From NCBI GenBank assembly GCA_026008535.1, contig BRKX01000019.1:26796477-26860476 (forward strand): a DNA stretch of 64,000 nt. Direction: 5' to 3'. Numbering within the stretch: position 1 is the first letter of the stretch; every line of letters begins with the position of its first letter. The notes beneath the pieces are model-generated. The model saw nothing but the letters and a program-made list of their open reading frames with translations. It was not told where the DNA came from and searched no databases. The position numbers were made by a program, and so were the translations under genes. Of the stretch, positions 23,044 to 35,240 are shown in pieces. The stretch is from Perilla frutescens. Its lineage: Eukaryota; Streptophyta; Magnoliopsida; Lamiales; Lamiaceae.

Positions 23044-26000
23044 TGTAACATCCCAGAATTTCAGAATACCTTAGTGAGTTTTCTAAATTTATTTAGAAGA
23101 CTAAAGAAAATAATTGGAGCTAAAATAAAGTAAAACAGATGTAAGTCGCGACCTTTTTGTGAATTTTTTATGTGAAAATCGATTATGAAATTTTGTATTT
23201 TCCACTGGAAGATAGTCAATATTGGTCTTTATTGGAATGTAACGACCTAAAGAAAGCTGTTGGTGCTTTCAGAATTTTATTCTGACCTCTACATAAGTCC
23301 TATAATTGAAAATCGTAAAGGGAAAACCTGTGAATAGTAATTTATGCGAGCGTTTGTGATTTGAAAAATTTACGAAAGCCTCCTCATTGATCCGAGACTT
23401 GTTCTAACAAGCCTATCTTATAGGAAATAACCCAAGGAATCCGTTCGCATTCACGGATTGCCAATCTGAGATCAATCGAATGCTCGGGAGCAAAATCTGT
23501 CAGTCGAAATGAATAGTAAAAGTAATTTTTGAAAGGGAATCTTTCTTCGTTTTTCTTCAGACGACTTCCTCGTCATCCCGAGTTGGGTTGGTTCAATAGT
23601 ACTCGAGCCAACGAGTCTCCCGGTATTTTCAAATTTTGTGTCGGAGGTCATTTGGACCTCGCCACTGAATAAAGCAACTTTAATTGAATCTGGAAATCAC
23701 TTTATCAGTATTTTATATTCGAAAAAGTTATACCCGCCCAAGCCTTGGTTTTCCTATAAATAGGGGAGGGGGGCTTCAGTTTTTCCTTGCTCATTCTCTC
23801 TTCTCTCTTTTTTCTCTCTCGTTCGTGTTGACGAACGAGAGAAATCCGGGCCTGCGCCGAGTAAATCGCGCATGCGGGCCCAGGTTAAATTTTATTTGAG
23901 AGGAGGGGTGCTACTGCTGCGGGAGCAGCTATCGAGCGCCGGAAGGCTACCGGAGAGCCGCCGCCGCTGCCGTTGCCGTGGATGGCCGAAAATGCCGTCG
24001 TCGTGCCGCTGCCGCGGCGCCGCTTCAGATGTCTCGTTTCGGTCCATTTCTCATCCTTTATAGTTGAAATTTTAATATGTCGTGTGTTTTAAATAGTGCT
24101 TCATTTCGTATGTTGATTGCGTTGTCATCCGGTGGCCGGAAACCGACGAAAACGCCGGAAAACGTGAAAAATAAAAGGGCACCGATCAGTTTCGGTTTTG
24201 GCCCATTTTCGCCCGTTTTGGGTCGTCAAATCAAAAAAGTTTCTTCTGTAAAGTTGCTCGAAAAATTATTTTCTATAGGACTGCCAAGTTTCGTAATTTT
24301 CCGATAAGTTTTGATTAAAGTCGATTATTTTAATCAGGCGGTTATTTTTATAATTAAAGCATTTGATTTCAGAAAATTCCAAAAATTATATAGTTTAATA
24401 AAGATATATGTGGGGTCATGTCTGATTATTTTCGTAATTTTTGGATAAGTAAAAAGTGCAATCGAGGTTTGCTGTGTAAAATTGGATTAAAATGTCAATT
24501 TACGGAAAGTGATCTCTGTCAAATATTTTGATCTCATTAAATCATAAATTATATTTTGGAATTTATTTTCTCCTGTGTGAAAGTTGTACGAGGTCTCTAG
24601 AGTCGCGCATTCTTAGTTGAAATATAATTAAAGTAAATAAAAGCTCCAATTAAATTAAAGTCGAGTTCTGAAAATTAGAGTAGCAGTCCTAAAATAAGGT
24701 TTGACCTTGTAGGACTTGTTGAGCCAGTCAGAGGAGCTGACGGATGAGTATCGAGAAGTTTGATCACCTGAGTTGGTCTAATCAAGGTGGGTTTATTTGC
24801 AAAACCTATCTAAATTTGAGTTATTAACTCATAAATGTGATAGTCATATTTAGAATATCCAAATAAAATATTTGAGGAATTATTTGCTCAAGTCTCTGCT
24901 AAAGTAATAGTATTATCTTGTTGTATAATTAATGAGAGCACAGTATTATACTGTTGTATAATTATCGAGAACATAGATTATGCTTTGCCATAATTATTGA
25001 GAACATAGATTATGATTTACCATAATTATTGAGAACATAGATTATGCTTCATAATAATTATTGAGAATATAGATTATGATTTATCACAATAAACGAATAT
25101 AGATTATGCTTTGACATAATTAAATAGAATAGATTATGCATTGTCATAACTAAAGTATATGGGTTAAAAGTTAAGGTTATAGTTTAAAGTTTATAGTTTA
25201 TAGATTAAAGTTAGAGTTTAAGTTTAAAGTCTAAAAGTCATAGTTTAAAGTTACAGTATATTAAATGTTTATTGTGTATTGATTATACTTGTGTATAATA
25301 AGTTGTACTCTTTAGCTTGTGCTTTCAGCATTAAACTGAAGTTATAGAATGGTTTCCGTTTAAGGAATATGAAGCGTAATTGAACTAAGTTGCTAGAGGA
25401 ATTAAAAGTTAGCATAGTTGCTATATTAAGAGGATGACATAGTTTTGTGCTTATGTCATATTACGCGCTTTATAGAGAACATAGATCAAAGGAATGGCAG
25501 GAACTGTGATTCTTGCAGTTGTGATGTTAATCACTAAAGGTGTTACTGTGAGGTAATCCCTGCACATACACGTGATCTGGGCATTACTATAAGGAGTCAA
25601 TGCTAGGTAACCCCTAGTATACTCAGGATCAATGCTAGGTGATCCCTGGTACACTCTTCTCGGATTAGCGAGGTAACCCCTCCCTTTTTCTATCAGCGAC
25701 ATGTCATAGAGTGCAGTAGACGACAAAAGGAGCTACAGGGTACCAAAGAGAAGTAAAGGTTTGCAGAAATGGGAAGGGCTTTCACATTTTGCTTTCCATT
25801 ATCTGTATTTATATTTGGATATTCTGTTACAGTTTTTATTAAAAATTGAGTTAAAAGTTTAACCCACTGAGTGCTTTAGTACTGCCCAAAATATTTTCAA
25901 AATGTTTTTCACAGGTTGAGATGCTGGAGGTGATAGCTCGATGTACTGTTGTGGGTTGATCATGCCTTGCTGTTTCGTTCAAACTAAATTATTGCTCATG

Positions 26001-26536
26001 AGTATGTTGTTATGTGATACAATATTACCCTATTATTTTCCGCTTAAACTCTGATACAGTTGCCCCATAGTATGATTGCATGCTATGTTTTATTTTTGGG
26101 CTTATCTGAATTGTATTCTTTATTGAATCATGATAAATAAAGTCCCACTTCTTTTCATAAATCCAAGCATGTTTCATTACAGTTTTCGACCTATGAGTTG
26201 GTCATATTTAGTTAAGTCTTGGATTTTGTTTATTTTCCAGTTGACCTATGAATGAGTCTTATTTTGATTAATTGCTTCTGTCCTATGAATATTAATTGTT
26301 GGATTCTGTTTGAATTTGATTAGCGTATGAATAGTCATTCCTTCAACTTGTTTGAATCCTTTGACCCCTTTGATTCGTTGAAAATGATAAGTTCTTTCTA
26401 ATCATAAAGTTATTTTGCTTAAGTTTTTGAGGCGCTAACTTAGTTTAATTCTAGAAACACCCCCCTGAATTTCTAATTTTTCGTGCTGTTTTACGCATAA
26501 CAACCCCGTCCCCATCCTCGGGACCGGGCTGTTACA
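23044..26536 (+). mobile_element. 3.5-kb solo LTR (Ty3/gypsy type) inside the copia-2 LTR
   Basis: Runs from TGTAACATCCCAG to CCGGGCTGTTACA and is flanked by a perfect 5-bp duplication, TGATA (23039-23043 and 26537-26541). There is no gag, pol or second LTR inside, so it is a solo LTR left by LTR-LTR recombination (or, less likely, a non-autonomous unit). A TATA box, CCTATAAATAGGGG, at 23753-23766 on the plus strand, followed by a CT-rich leader, gives the orientation. The 3493-bp length and TGTAAC ends fit large chromovirus LTRs. It contains a GC-rich CCG-repeat patch (23930-24020) and tandem arrays (24900-25260). Confidence 0.88.
24890..25260. repeat. Degenerate tandem array within the solo LTR
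   Basis: About six units of roughly 35-40 bp built on 'attattgagaacatagattatg' with shortened later copies (to about 25150). A second array of 'aaagttatagttt'-like units follows to about 25260. Non-coding. Confidence 0.75.
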
Positions 26537-26668
26537 TGATAAGTCCCCCTGACATAGATTAATTGATCAAACAGGGTTACCAACCTCGTTTTCTTTATCT
26601 ACTCACGTTCACAAAAATATTCAAGTACATGATGATAAACATGATTGCACAGTTTATTTAACTTCAAT

Positions 26669-26680
26669 TAGTACCAGAGC
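26669..26680 (+). promoter_or_regulatory. Primer binding site of copia-2
   Basis: TAGTACCAGAGC matches the initiator-tRNA-Met complement TGGTATCAGAGC at 10 of 12 positions and sits 2 bp after the LTR end, where the PBS is expected. The two changes are transitions (G to A, T to C). Confidence 0.7.
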
Positions 26681-26757
26681 AGGTCGCCTTTGGTGTTAGT
26701 GCGAAAAGAGTCTTGAAAACTACATATCTGCGTGAAGGTTTTGGTTGCTTTCCAGCC

Positions 26758-28317
26758 ATGAGTGCAATCAAAGAGGGAGGATCTATGGTCAGACCACCAC
26801 TGTTAGAAGGCAACAACTATCCCTACTGGAAAGAAAAAATGAGGGCATTTCTGAGATCACTTGATGAACTTGCATGGAAGAGTGTCACTGAAGGATAAGA
26901 AAAGCCAACTGTTGCCAAAGAAGGAAGACATGTGGAGATTGAAGAGAAGGAGAGTGGACTGTGCCATAGAGGAACTGGTATAATGTCAACTCTAAGACTC
27001 TCAATGCAATATTCTCTACAGTGGATCTTGAGACATTCAGTTTGATCTCAACTTGTGAGACTGCAAAAGCTGCATGGGATATTCTGGAAACTACCTTTGA
27101 AGATACTAGTTCTGTGAGGCTGTCAAGACTTCAAAACCTGAATTCAAAGTTTGAAAGTCTCAGAATGGAAGAATCTGAATCCATTGGTGAGTTTAATGCC
27201 AGATTAAGGAGCATATAAAATGAAAGTTTTGCTCTTGGATAACCTATCAGCAATGAAAAGCTTGTAAAGAAGGTTCTCAGATCTCTTCCAAAGAAGTTTG
27301 CCTACAAAGTTGCTGCCATAGAGGAAGCCAAGGACATCAAGAGTATGAGACTTGATGAATTGATGGGATCATTGAGAACGTTCAAGATGAATCTGGAAGA
27401 TGAAGACAACAGCTCAAAGAAGAAAGGTATTGCTCTTAAAGCTGAAATTTCTGAGGATGTCCCTGAACATGTACAGAAACAAAAACCTGAACTTGATTCA
27501 GAAACAATGAATAATATGGTTCTTATCACCAAGAACTTCAGCCGAATGCTTAAGAGAGTAAACGAATAGTCTTCCAGAAAGACAAACAACAGAAGACAAC
27601 AACCTGGAAATTCTCAGCAAGATAGAAACTCTAACAGTGAGCAGAAAGAGTTTCAACCATCAAATACAAAGAGAGGAATTCAGTGCAGAGAATGTGATGG
27701 TTTTGGTCACATTCAATCTGAATGTGCCAACACTCTGAAGAAGAATAAAAAGAACTACAACGCCTCTCTGAGTGATAATTACTCTGAAGAAAGTAATAGT
27801 GAATCAGAAGAAGAGACCTATGCATTTACAATAAAAGCCTCAGAGTTCCAAGATCCTTTCAAACTTGCAGAAGAAGAAGACCCAGACAATGATGATGTCA
27901 GTCATGAGGAGTTTGTTCAAACCTACAAGGAGATGTATGAAAAATAGCTTGAAGTAGCTGAGATCAATAAAACTCTACAATCTCACAACAAAGATCTTCT
28001 CATGGAAAAGGAGAAGTTAATCAAATATGATGGAGAACAGAAGGCCATTATCCAACAGCAGAAGAAGGAGATTGAAGAACTGACTACAGAACTGAAGTCC
28101 ATAAAATAGAATGTCAACATGCTGAATAATGGAGTTGAGAATCTTGATAAAATTCTTACTAACCCAGGACACTCATGGAAAAGTCATCCAGGTCTTGGAT
28201 ACAATGGTGGAAAATCCAAGACAGTGTTTGTCAAAGCAAGTACAAGCCAGACAGTGCATGTACAAAATAATGCTTAGACCATGCATAAGAACATTAACAA
28301 AAAGATGACTGCTAATA
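26758..28317 (+). pseudogene. gag: copia-2 gag, first part
   Basis: Starts at ATG 26758 (MSAIKEGGSMVRPPLLEG). It carries the UBN2-like gag region, continued in a second frame after a shift near 26970 (DLETFSLISTCETAKAAWDI), with stops at 26896, 27216, 27567 and later. A first zinc knuckle, CRECDGFGHIQSEC, lies near 27690-27732 and an acidic Ser/Glu run follows. Then comes a probable coiled coil (near 27950-28110, many E/K/Q/L heptads), usual for Sirevirus gags. It breaks at 28317, where gypsy-1 begins, and continues at 38510. Confidence 0.88.
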
Positions 28318-30738
28318 TGTAACGCCCCGATCCCGGGAGAAAGGTAGGGGACCGGTGCGCTACTTGGGGGAAGGGGAAAGGGGTTGTTGAACAGAAGTAA
28401 TCAAATAAATAGGGTAAGTGCCCCAAAAATTTGGGCAGCATAACCTCTATAAATGGATCAATCCACGCTTTTAAAGCATATGGAATGACTCAAACCAGAT
28501 ACCATGAGTCTTAGAATAAACCCAAGAAAGCAAACTTCAATGTAAATAATAACAGTACAAAGGTTAACTGTTAATAGGTTAGGCATGAAAAAGGCCAGAC
28601 GGATGTCTGTCCAAATACATGAAGTAAAGAGATGCCAGACTTTCGTCTGTCGTGAAAGCAATATAAAGCCAGGCTTTCGCCTTGACATGAAAAGTAATGT
28701 AAAGCTAGGCTTGTGCCTGTCTGAATAAGGAAAGTAAATAAATGCCAAGCTTTTGCCTATCAGGAACGAAAAGTAAACGGGATTCGGAGAACCGAACACT
28801 CCATAACAGTAAAGAAAATGGGATTCGGAGAACCGAACACTCCATAACCGTAAATAAAATGGGATTCGGAGAACCGAACACTCCATAACAGTAAATAAAA
28901 TGGGATTCGGAGAACCGAACACTCCATAACAATAATCAGAGTAAGCGGACAAAAATGCAGTGCATTTATTCAGACACAAAAGGTAACCATGCTCTCAGTT
29001 GGACTCCACACATAAAAGAAACATATACATCAAAAGATAGCCCTTCAGCCTTAGCACAACCGTCCACCATCCTGCAGCTCATCCTGAAAATATTTGAAAA
29101 GATTTGGGCGTGAGTACTAATGCACTCAATGGGTACTTTTGAGAAAAACCTTCACAATCATTTTATAAAACAGAATATCCAATCATATTTTAAGCATATT
29201 ATGGAAAGCTTTTAAAGTAGAAAATTTGTGAATTCCATGTATACTAAATCATTTTAGTTCCATCATTGTGCGCCACTCTCCCCTAGAACGCTTACGGTGA
29301 GCCGGTTCGTGTACACAACCCGGCTGCTTAAGGTTGGACACTGCCTTGTTTGCTTGGGGCTCGATATCGTGAACCATTATAGTTTCGTCACCAAAAACAG
29401 TAGTAAGACTTACATGAGTCAGGAGAGCACATCAAATACAGTCATGAGTTGGATATTCAATCACGTTCATTTTATAAATATCAGGGCTTAATAACCCGAA
29501 ATATATATTTTTATATAATAAAAACCCACCTGGTAATCTGAGCTAGATCTAGATTCTGATTCTGATCTCAACTAGAAGTCTCCTTCTTCTGTGCCTACAA
29601 GATTATCCGGTAACTTAGTTTTGATGAATGACTACCATTAGGTCAAAATCTAACCTTTCTTAGTTATGAAATAAATATTATAATATCTACTATCTTAATA
29701 CGTATCACCCGGATCATCAAAATATTTTGACTCTTAAGGGAACTTTACTAAGGGCATTTTTATAAAGAAAAACCGTTTAGGAAGTTTTGGCATACGGGGT
29801 GGTCAAACCCGTATCCTAAAATTAATTCGGTACAAATAAATTCATACCGCAAGATCCGCCCATTGGAAAAATATGAAACTTTAAATAAAAATACTATATT
29901 TTGAGACGGAACAACTTTTGAGACTAAAAATACGATAGGGCTAACCATGAAGGATAGATCTGAAAAAGACTACAATTTAAAATTCGGATACCCAAAATAT
30001 ACCCGAAATTAAAAAGTGACAACATGGAAAATGTATATAAATATACATAGAACATAAAACCCTAAAGACACTTTTTGATCCGGCAACCCGAAAAAGTCAC
30101 CGATTCGAAAGGTGGTTGCGACTTTTGGCGGCGGTCACGATGATTTGTCATCATGATTGTCTGTCGTGTCATCATTTCAATCATGTATTCATGATCTACG
30201 CGTTGACACATTCAAAATGACTATTTCAGAATTGAAATAGGAAACTAGAGACGTACCTTCTCTAGAAGCTGCTCGGCGTTTCGATTTTGAAAATGAATGA
30301 AAAATGAAACCTTAACCTCCTATTTATAGAAGAAAAATAAATAGGATAATAACGAATAAAAGAAAGAGAATAATGATGGAAAAAGAATAGGATAATTACG
30401 AATAAGATAATATTTCGAAAAAGAAATTGGATAATGACGGATGTGCCTTAGTTATCCAAATCTATTACCTTTCACCTTAAAATTGTGCCAAGTATTCATT
30501 TGAACTCGAAATTGGAAAATTCAATGTTTGGCACGATGCTTGAAATTTTTTTCTATCAGCCCGAGAAAAATATCATAACATATTTTTAAAGCAATTTTTG
30601 ACCAAAATAAATTTTAATAGATTTCCCTGGCTGCGATTTTCCTTTATTTGAGTCCTTTAAGGACCCAACTTCTTACCTAAATTACCCTCAGGTAACATAA
30701 GTTGAGTAAAACCCTCTAAAATATTTTGGGGTATTACA
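28318..30738 (-). repeat. 3' LTR of gypsy-1 (2421 bp)
   Basis: Plus-strand ends TGTAACGCCCCGATCCC and GGGGTATTACA. It contains a TATA box read on the minus strand, CTATAAATAGGA (about 30318-30329). A 41-bp minisatellite of four units starts at 28779, 28820, 28861 and 28902. Open frames inside are translations of the minisatellite and are not genes. Confidence 0.95.
28779..28942. repeat. 41-bp minisatellite, four units (gypsy-1 3' LTR)
   Basis: Unit gggattcggagaaccgaaca plus ctccataacagtaaa(t/g)aaaat, starting exactly every 41 bp. The same four-unit array is in the other LTR at 36534-36697, so it predates insertion. Upstream (28620-28770) is a looser array of 'gccaggctttcgcctgtc' units. Confidence 0.93.
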
Positions 30739-30749
30739 TTCTACCCTCC
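30739..30749 (-). promoter_or_regulatory. Polypurine tract of gypsy-1
   Basis: The minus strand reads GGAGGGTAGAA directly against the 3' LTR start (TGTAATACC). The pol stop codon (30750-30752) abuts it. Confidence 0.8.
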
Positions 30750-33700
30750 TTAATAAAAATTTCGTCCCCAAATTTGCGTACCTCTATAGGGTAAATCAGG
30801 GTACAACTCTTTGATTCTACTTTCAAGCTCCCATGTAGCTTCCTCTTTCCCATGGTTATTCCATAGGACTTTCACCAGTGATATCTGTTTGTTCCATAAT
30901 TTTTGGACCTTTTGGTCAAGAATAGCCTCTGGTCTTTTTTCATATGATAAATCCTGATTCAGGACTATCTCTTCATTCTTTATAACGTGTTTAGTATCAA
31001 ACACGTACTTTCTCAACATTGAGACATGAAAAACATTATGAACGTCAGCTAGATTTGGCGGTAAGGCTAGTCTATAAGCTACCTCTCCAACTCATTCAAG
31101 AATTTCAAATGGTCCAATATACCGTGGTTTCAATTTTCCTCTTTTGCCAAAACGTATAATTCCTTTAGTAGGAGATATTTTGAGAAAGACCTTATCTCCA
31201 ACATTAAAATACAGATCCTTTCGACGTTTATCTGCATGGGCTTTTTGTCTATCTTGGGCCTCCTTCATTCTCATTCTTATCTTATCAATTATTTCGATTG
31301 TTGTCTGAACAATCTCAGGGCCTAATATCTTTCTTTCACCGACTTCATCCCAATAAAGTGGTGATCTACATCTTCGGCCATACAATGCTTCATATGGTGC
31401 CATTCCAATGGTTGTCTGATAACTGTTCTTATAGGCGAACTCTACTAAGGGTAAAACATTTTCCCAGCTTCCACCTCTATCAGTTAAAACTCCTCTGAGC
31501 ATATCCTCTAGTATTTGTATTGTCCTTTCTGATTGTCCATCAGTTTGAGGATGGAAAGCTGTACTGAAATTTAGTTGTGTTCCCATGGCATCTTGTAGAC
31601 TTATCCAGAATCTAGAAGTAAATTTGGTATCTCAGTCAGAGGTGATCGAGACAGGTACTCCGTGTAATCGCACAATCTCCTTCACATAGAGTTAAGCCAA
31701 CTTATCCAGTCCAAGTGTCATCTTGATTGGTAAAAAGTGCGCGGATTTGGTCAATCGATCAACAACGACCCATATCGCAGTGTTTCCTCGTACTGACTTT
31801 GGTAATCCTACTATAAAATCCATGTTGATATGTTCCCATTTCCATTCTGGGATTTCAAGTGGTTGTAATAATCCTGATGGTCGTTGATGTACCGCCTTTA
31901 CTTGCTGACAAGTTAAGCATCATTCAACAAATGAGGCCACTTCTCTCTTCATATTTCGCCACCAGAAGTTTCTCTTCAAATCTCTATACATTTTTGTACT
32001 TCCAGGGTGAGCGGTATATGGAGTATCATGAGCTTCCATCATGATTTCATTCTTTAACTCTTCATTGTGGGGCACACATATTCTTCTTTCGTACATGAGA
32101 GCATTGTCATTTGCTTCAGCAAATCCTTTTGAATCCTCAGATCTTACTTTCAATCGCATCTTCTCTAAAAATTGATCCCCTCTTTGTGCCTCCACAATTC
32201 GTTTCCTTAAATCGGGTTTAGCTATTAAAGTAGCTATAAGTCCTTTAGTAGAGTCTGGTGGTTGAACCAACTGTAACTCTAGTCTTTGAAATTCTTCAAT
32301 TAAACTTTCTTCTTGTGTTAGGAAACAACCTAACTCTGCTTTGGTTTTTCGGCTAAGGGCGTCTGCTACAACATTTGCTTTACCGGGGTGGTAGAGAATG
32401 GTACAATCATAATCCTTAACTAATTCCAGCCACCTTCTCTGCCTCATGTTTAAATCCTTCTGTTCAAAGAAGTACTTAAGACTCTTATGATCAGTGTAGA
32501 TTTCACATCTGACACCATATAAATAATGCCTCCAAATTTTCAAGGCATGTACCACAGCTGCAAGCTCTAGGTCATGGGTGGGATAATTCAACTCATGTGG
32601 CCTGAGCTGGCGAGATGCATAAGCAACGACTCTCTTGTCTTGCATTAGCACACACCCTAGCCCTAGCTTAGACGCATCTGTAAAGATAACAAATCCTTCA
32701 TTTCCTTCTGGTATAACCAATACTGGAGCTGTGGTCAGTCTTTTCTTAAATTCTTGGAAATTCTTCTCACATTCCTCAGTCCAAATAAACTTAGTCTTCT
32801 TTTTCAACAATTGTGTCATTGGCCTTGCCAATTTAGAAAATCCTTCAATAAATCTTCTATAGTAGCCTGCCAACCCTAAGAAACTTCTTATCTCATGTGC
32901 ACTGGAAGGTGACTTCCAGTTACTTACTGCTTCAACCTTAGCAGGATCTACTTTGATTCCTTCTGATGACACAATATGGCCAAGGAACATTACCTCACTG
33001 AGCCAAAATTCACACTTGCTAAATTTGGCATATAATTTCTCCCTCCTCAATGTTTCCAAAATTATATGTAGATGTTCTTGGTGTTGTTCCTCACTTTTGG
33101 AATAGATAAGAATATCATCTATAAACACAAGAACAAAGTTATCCAGATATTGATGAAAGACTCTGTTCATCATATCCATGAACGCAGCAGGTACATTAGT
33201 CAACCCAAATGGCATCACTAAGAATTCATAGTGGTCGTAACGTGTTCGAAATGCTATCTTAGGCACATCTTCTTTTCTTATCTTCAATTGGTGATAACCT
33301 GAACGTAAATCAATCTTTGAAAATACGTTAGCTCCTCTTAGTTGGTCAAACAAGTCATCTATCCTTGGCAAGGGATACTTATTCTTAACTATCACCTTAT
33401 TCAACTCCCTATAGTCTATGCACATTCGCAATGTACCATCCTTCTTTTTAACAAAGAGAATAGGCGCTCCCCAAGGTGAGACACTGGGTTGTATGAAACC
33501 TAAGTCCAACAGCTCTTGTAGTTGTACCTTCAGTTCTTGCAACTCATTAGGGGGCATTCTATATGGTGCCTTAGATATCGGAGCTGCTCCTGGTTCCAAG
33601 TTAATGGTAAATTCAGTTTGCCTATCGGGCGGTAGCCCTGGTAGGTCCTGTGGGAAAACATCATTGTATTTCCGAACGATAGGGACTTGATCTGTCATTA

Positions 33701-34094
33701 CTCCCTCTTTCTCTTTTCCTACTAGGTTAACCAGAAAAGCATGGCAACCTTCTTTTCTCATTAGCTTTATAGCTTTCAGGGCTGAAACAACTGGTATCTT
33801 CAAACCCATTCTTGCTCCAAAGAAAATTATCTTTGGTTCTCCTGGCTTTTGGAATATGACTCCTCTCTCATGACAACGTATAGTTGCATACGTTGAAGTT
33901 AGACAATTCATTCCCAAGATTATATCAAAATCCTTCTTGTCGATTACATATAAATCCGTGATGAAAATCTTTTTGTTAATCTCGAGTTCCAAATTCAGGC
34001 ACATTCTATTGGCTATCACAATTTTTCCAGAAGGGATGCTAACTTCTAAGGCATTAGTAGCATCTACTTGTCTAAGTTTTAATCTTTCACTAGC
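30750..34094 (-). pseudogene. pol: gypsy-1 pol: PR-RT-RNaseH-IN-chromodomain
   Basis: In the same frame as gag, 34094 to 30750. Visible in order: remainder of protease (IILGMNCL); RT with YPLPRIDDLFDQLRG, FSKIDLRSGYHQL and the catalytic FVLVFIDDILIYS; RNase H with IFTDASKLGLGCV and YTDHKSLKYF; an integrase zinc region (HPGSTKMYRDL, then CLTCQQ); core motifs including TDGQSERTIQ; the GPFEILE module; and a C-terminal chromodomain-like tail (LVKVLWNNHGKEEATWE). Nonsense codons lie at 31920 (TGA), 31692 (TAA), 31632 (TGA) and 31092 (TGA). No indels shift the frame. Confidence 0.94.
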
Positions 34095-35240
34095 CTATTC
34101 TAAAATGAAAGAGTGTGTAGCTCCAGTATCAAATAAAGCGAGCACAGGTATATTAACCATGTTAATCATACTTGCCAAATTTTCTGGATCTTGCTCTGCC
34201 TGCTGTTGCTGAAGTGCATAAGTTCTGGATGGCTGTGGGACACGTTGTCCTTGGTCTGGCTTAAAATTTCCTCTCTGATTTTGCCTTAAGTTTCCACCCT
34301 GATTAGGCCTAGAAATGTTCCTTTGATTAGGCCTCTGATTTATATTCCCACCTTGTGCTGGTCTAGGAGGAAAACCTGTATTTCCTTTACTCCTAGGACA
34401 ATCTCGAGCAAAATGTCCCGGTTGATGACAGAAGAAACATCCATCTATATTCCTCATACACTTTCCTGAATGAAACTTTCGGCAGATATGGCAGTGAGTC
34501 CTATTTCCTTGTTGATTCTGTTGTCCATAATTGGTATTTCCCTTGGCCCACTGTTGCTTATTTACCACTGTATTTCTATCTTCCCATTTCCACTTTCCCT
34601 TCAGATCTTGGGAAGATTGTTGTGGCTGGGTTTTCTCAGCTGGCATAACAGACTCTATGTTCAAAGCCCGACGCAGTGTTTGCGCATACGAAATCTCATC
34701 ATGTCCCATAAGAGTCATGCTGATTTCTGGTTTAAGGCCTTTCCTAAACTTCTTAGCCTTCTTGCAGTCCGAATCCACGAGATGTGGAGCATAACAAGAG
34801 AGTTGATTAAAGGCGCGATCATACTCAGTAACAGTAGAGCTTCCCTGTCGGAGGTTCCAGAATTCCGACTCTTTCTTTTCTCGATAGCAATCAGGAATGT
34901 ATTTCTGATAAACTTCTTCCTTAAAGTCTTCCCAAGTAAATTCGTGCCATTGCTCATAAGTCATAGTTCTTTTTACAGACTCCCACCAATAGTCTGCATC
35001 GTCAATCAATTGAAACTGAGCACATGTAAGCTTTTCCTCATTCGTGCAAGACATATAATCAAATATTCGGTCCAGAGATCGAATCCATTTTTCTGCATCT
35101 ATTGGGTCACCTAGCCCGTTGAAAGTAGGTGGGTGATGTTTACGAAAAGCTTCTTCTGCTCTTGATGTCGGTATGGGAATTGGAATTGGTGCAGGTTGTC
35201 CATGGTTTTCTTGGTTCTGTGTTCTTTTCTTAGACGGCAT
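34095..35240 (-). pseudogene. gag: gypsy-1 gag and start of protease
   Basis: Starts at ATG 35240 (MPSKKRTQNQ). It holds the retrotransposon gag domain (FNGLGDPIDAEKWI near residue 40, WWESVKR near 86, LRQGSSTVTEYDRAFNQLS near 131-149), a perfect CCHC knuckle CFFCHQPGHFARDC near 269, and a Gln/Asn-rich linker. The frame runs on into the aspartic protease site LFDTGATHSF and stops at a TAG (34095-34097) in conserved sequence, after which pol continues in the same frame. So gag and pol form one long frame here, broken by a single nonsense codon. Confidence 0.92.

Larger units (their letters stand above)
22250..26666 (+). repeat. 5' LTR of copia-2, split by a solo LTR
   Basis: The LTR ends near 26666 (acttca), just before a primer-binding-like site. 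It has a TATA box, TTATAAATAGCC (22680-22691), fitting a U3/R promoter. Without the solo LTR at 23044-26536 it would be about 0.9 kb. The left end was not resolved: no TG boundary near 22240-22300 is decisive and the second LTR is not in the window. Confidence 0.55.

Noticed and set aside
23872..24063. GC-rich 63-codon Arg/Ser/Cys frame
   Set aside because: CCG-repeat low complexity inside a solo LTR; no gene support.
28779..28942. CRISPR-like spaced repeat
   Set aside because: Four head-to-tail 41-bp units with no unique spacers, in a plant LTR; a minisatellite.
28458..28979. 173-codon repeat-rich frame and its copy at 36327-36734
   Set aside because: Translation of the 41-bp minisatellite and neighbouring LTR sequence, non-coding.
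34470..35114. 214-codon plus-strand frame
   Set aside because: Antisense shadow of gypsy-1 gag with no recognisable similarity.
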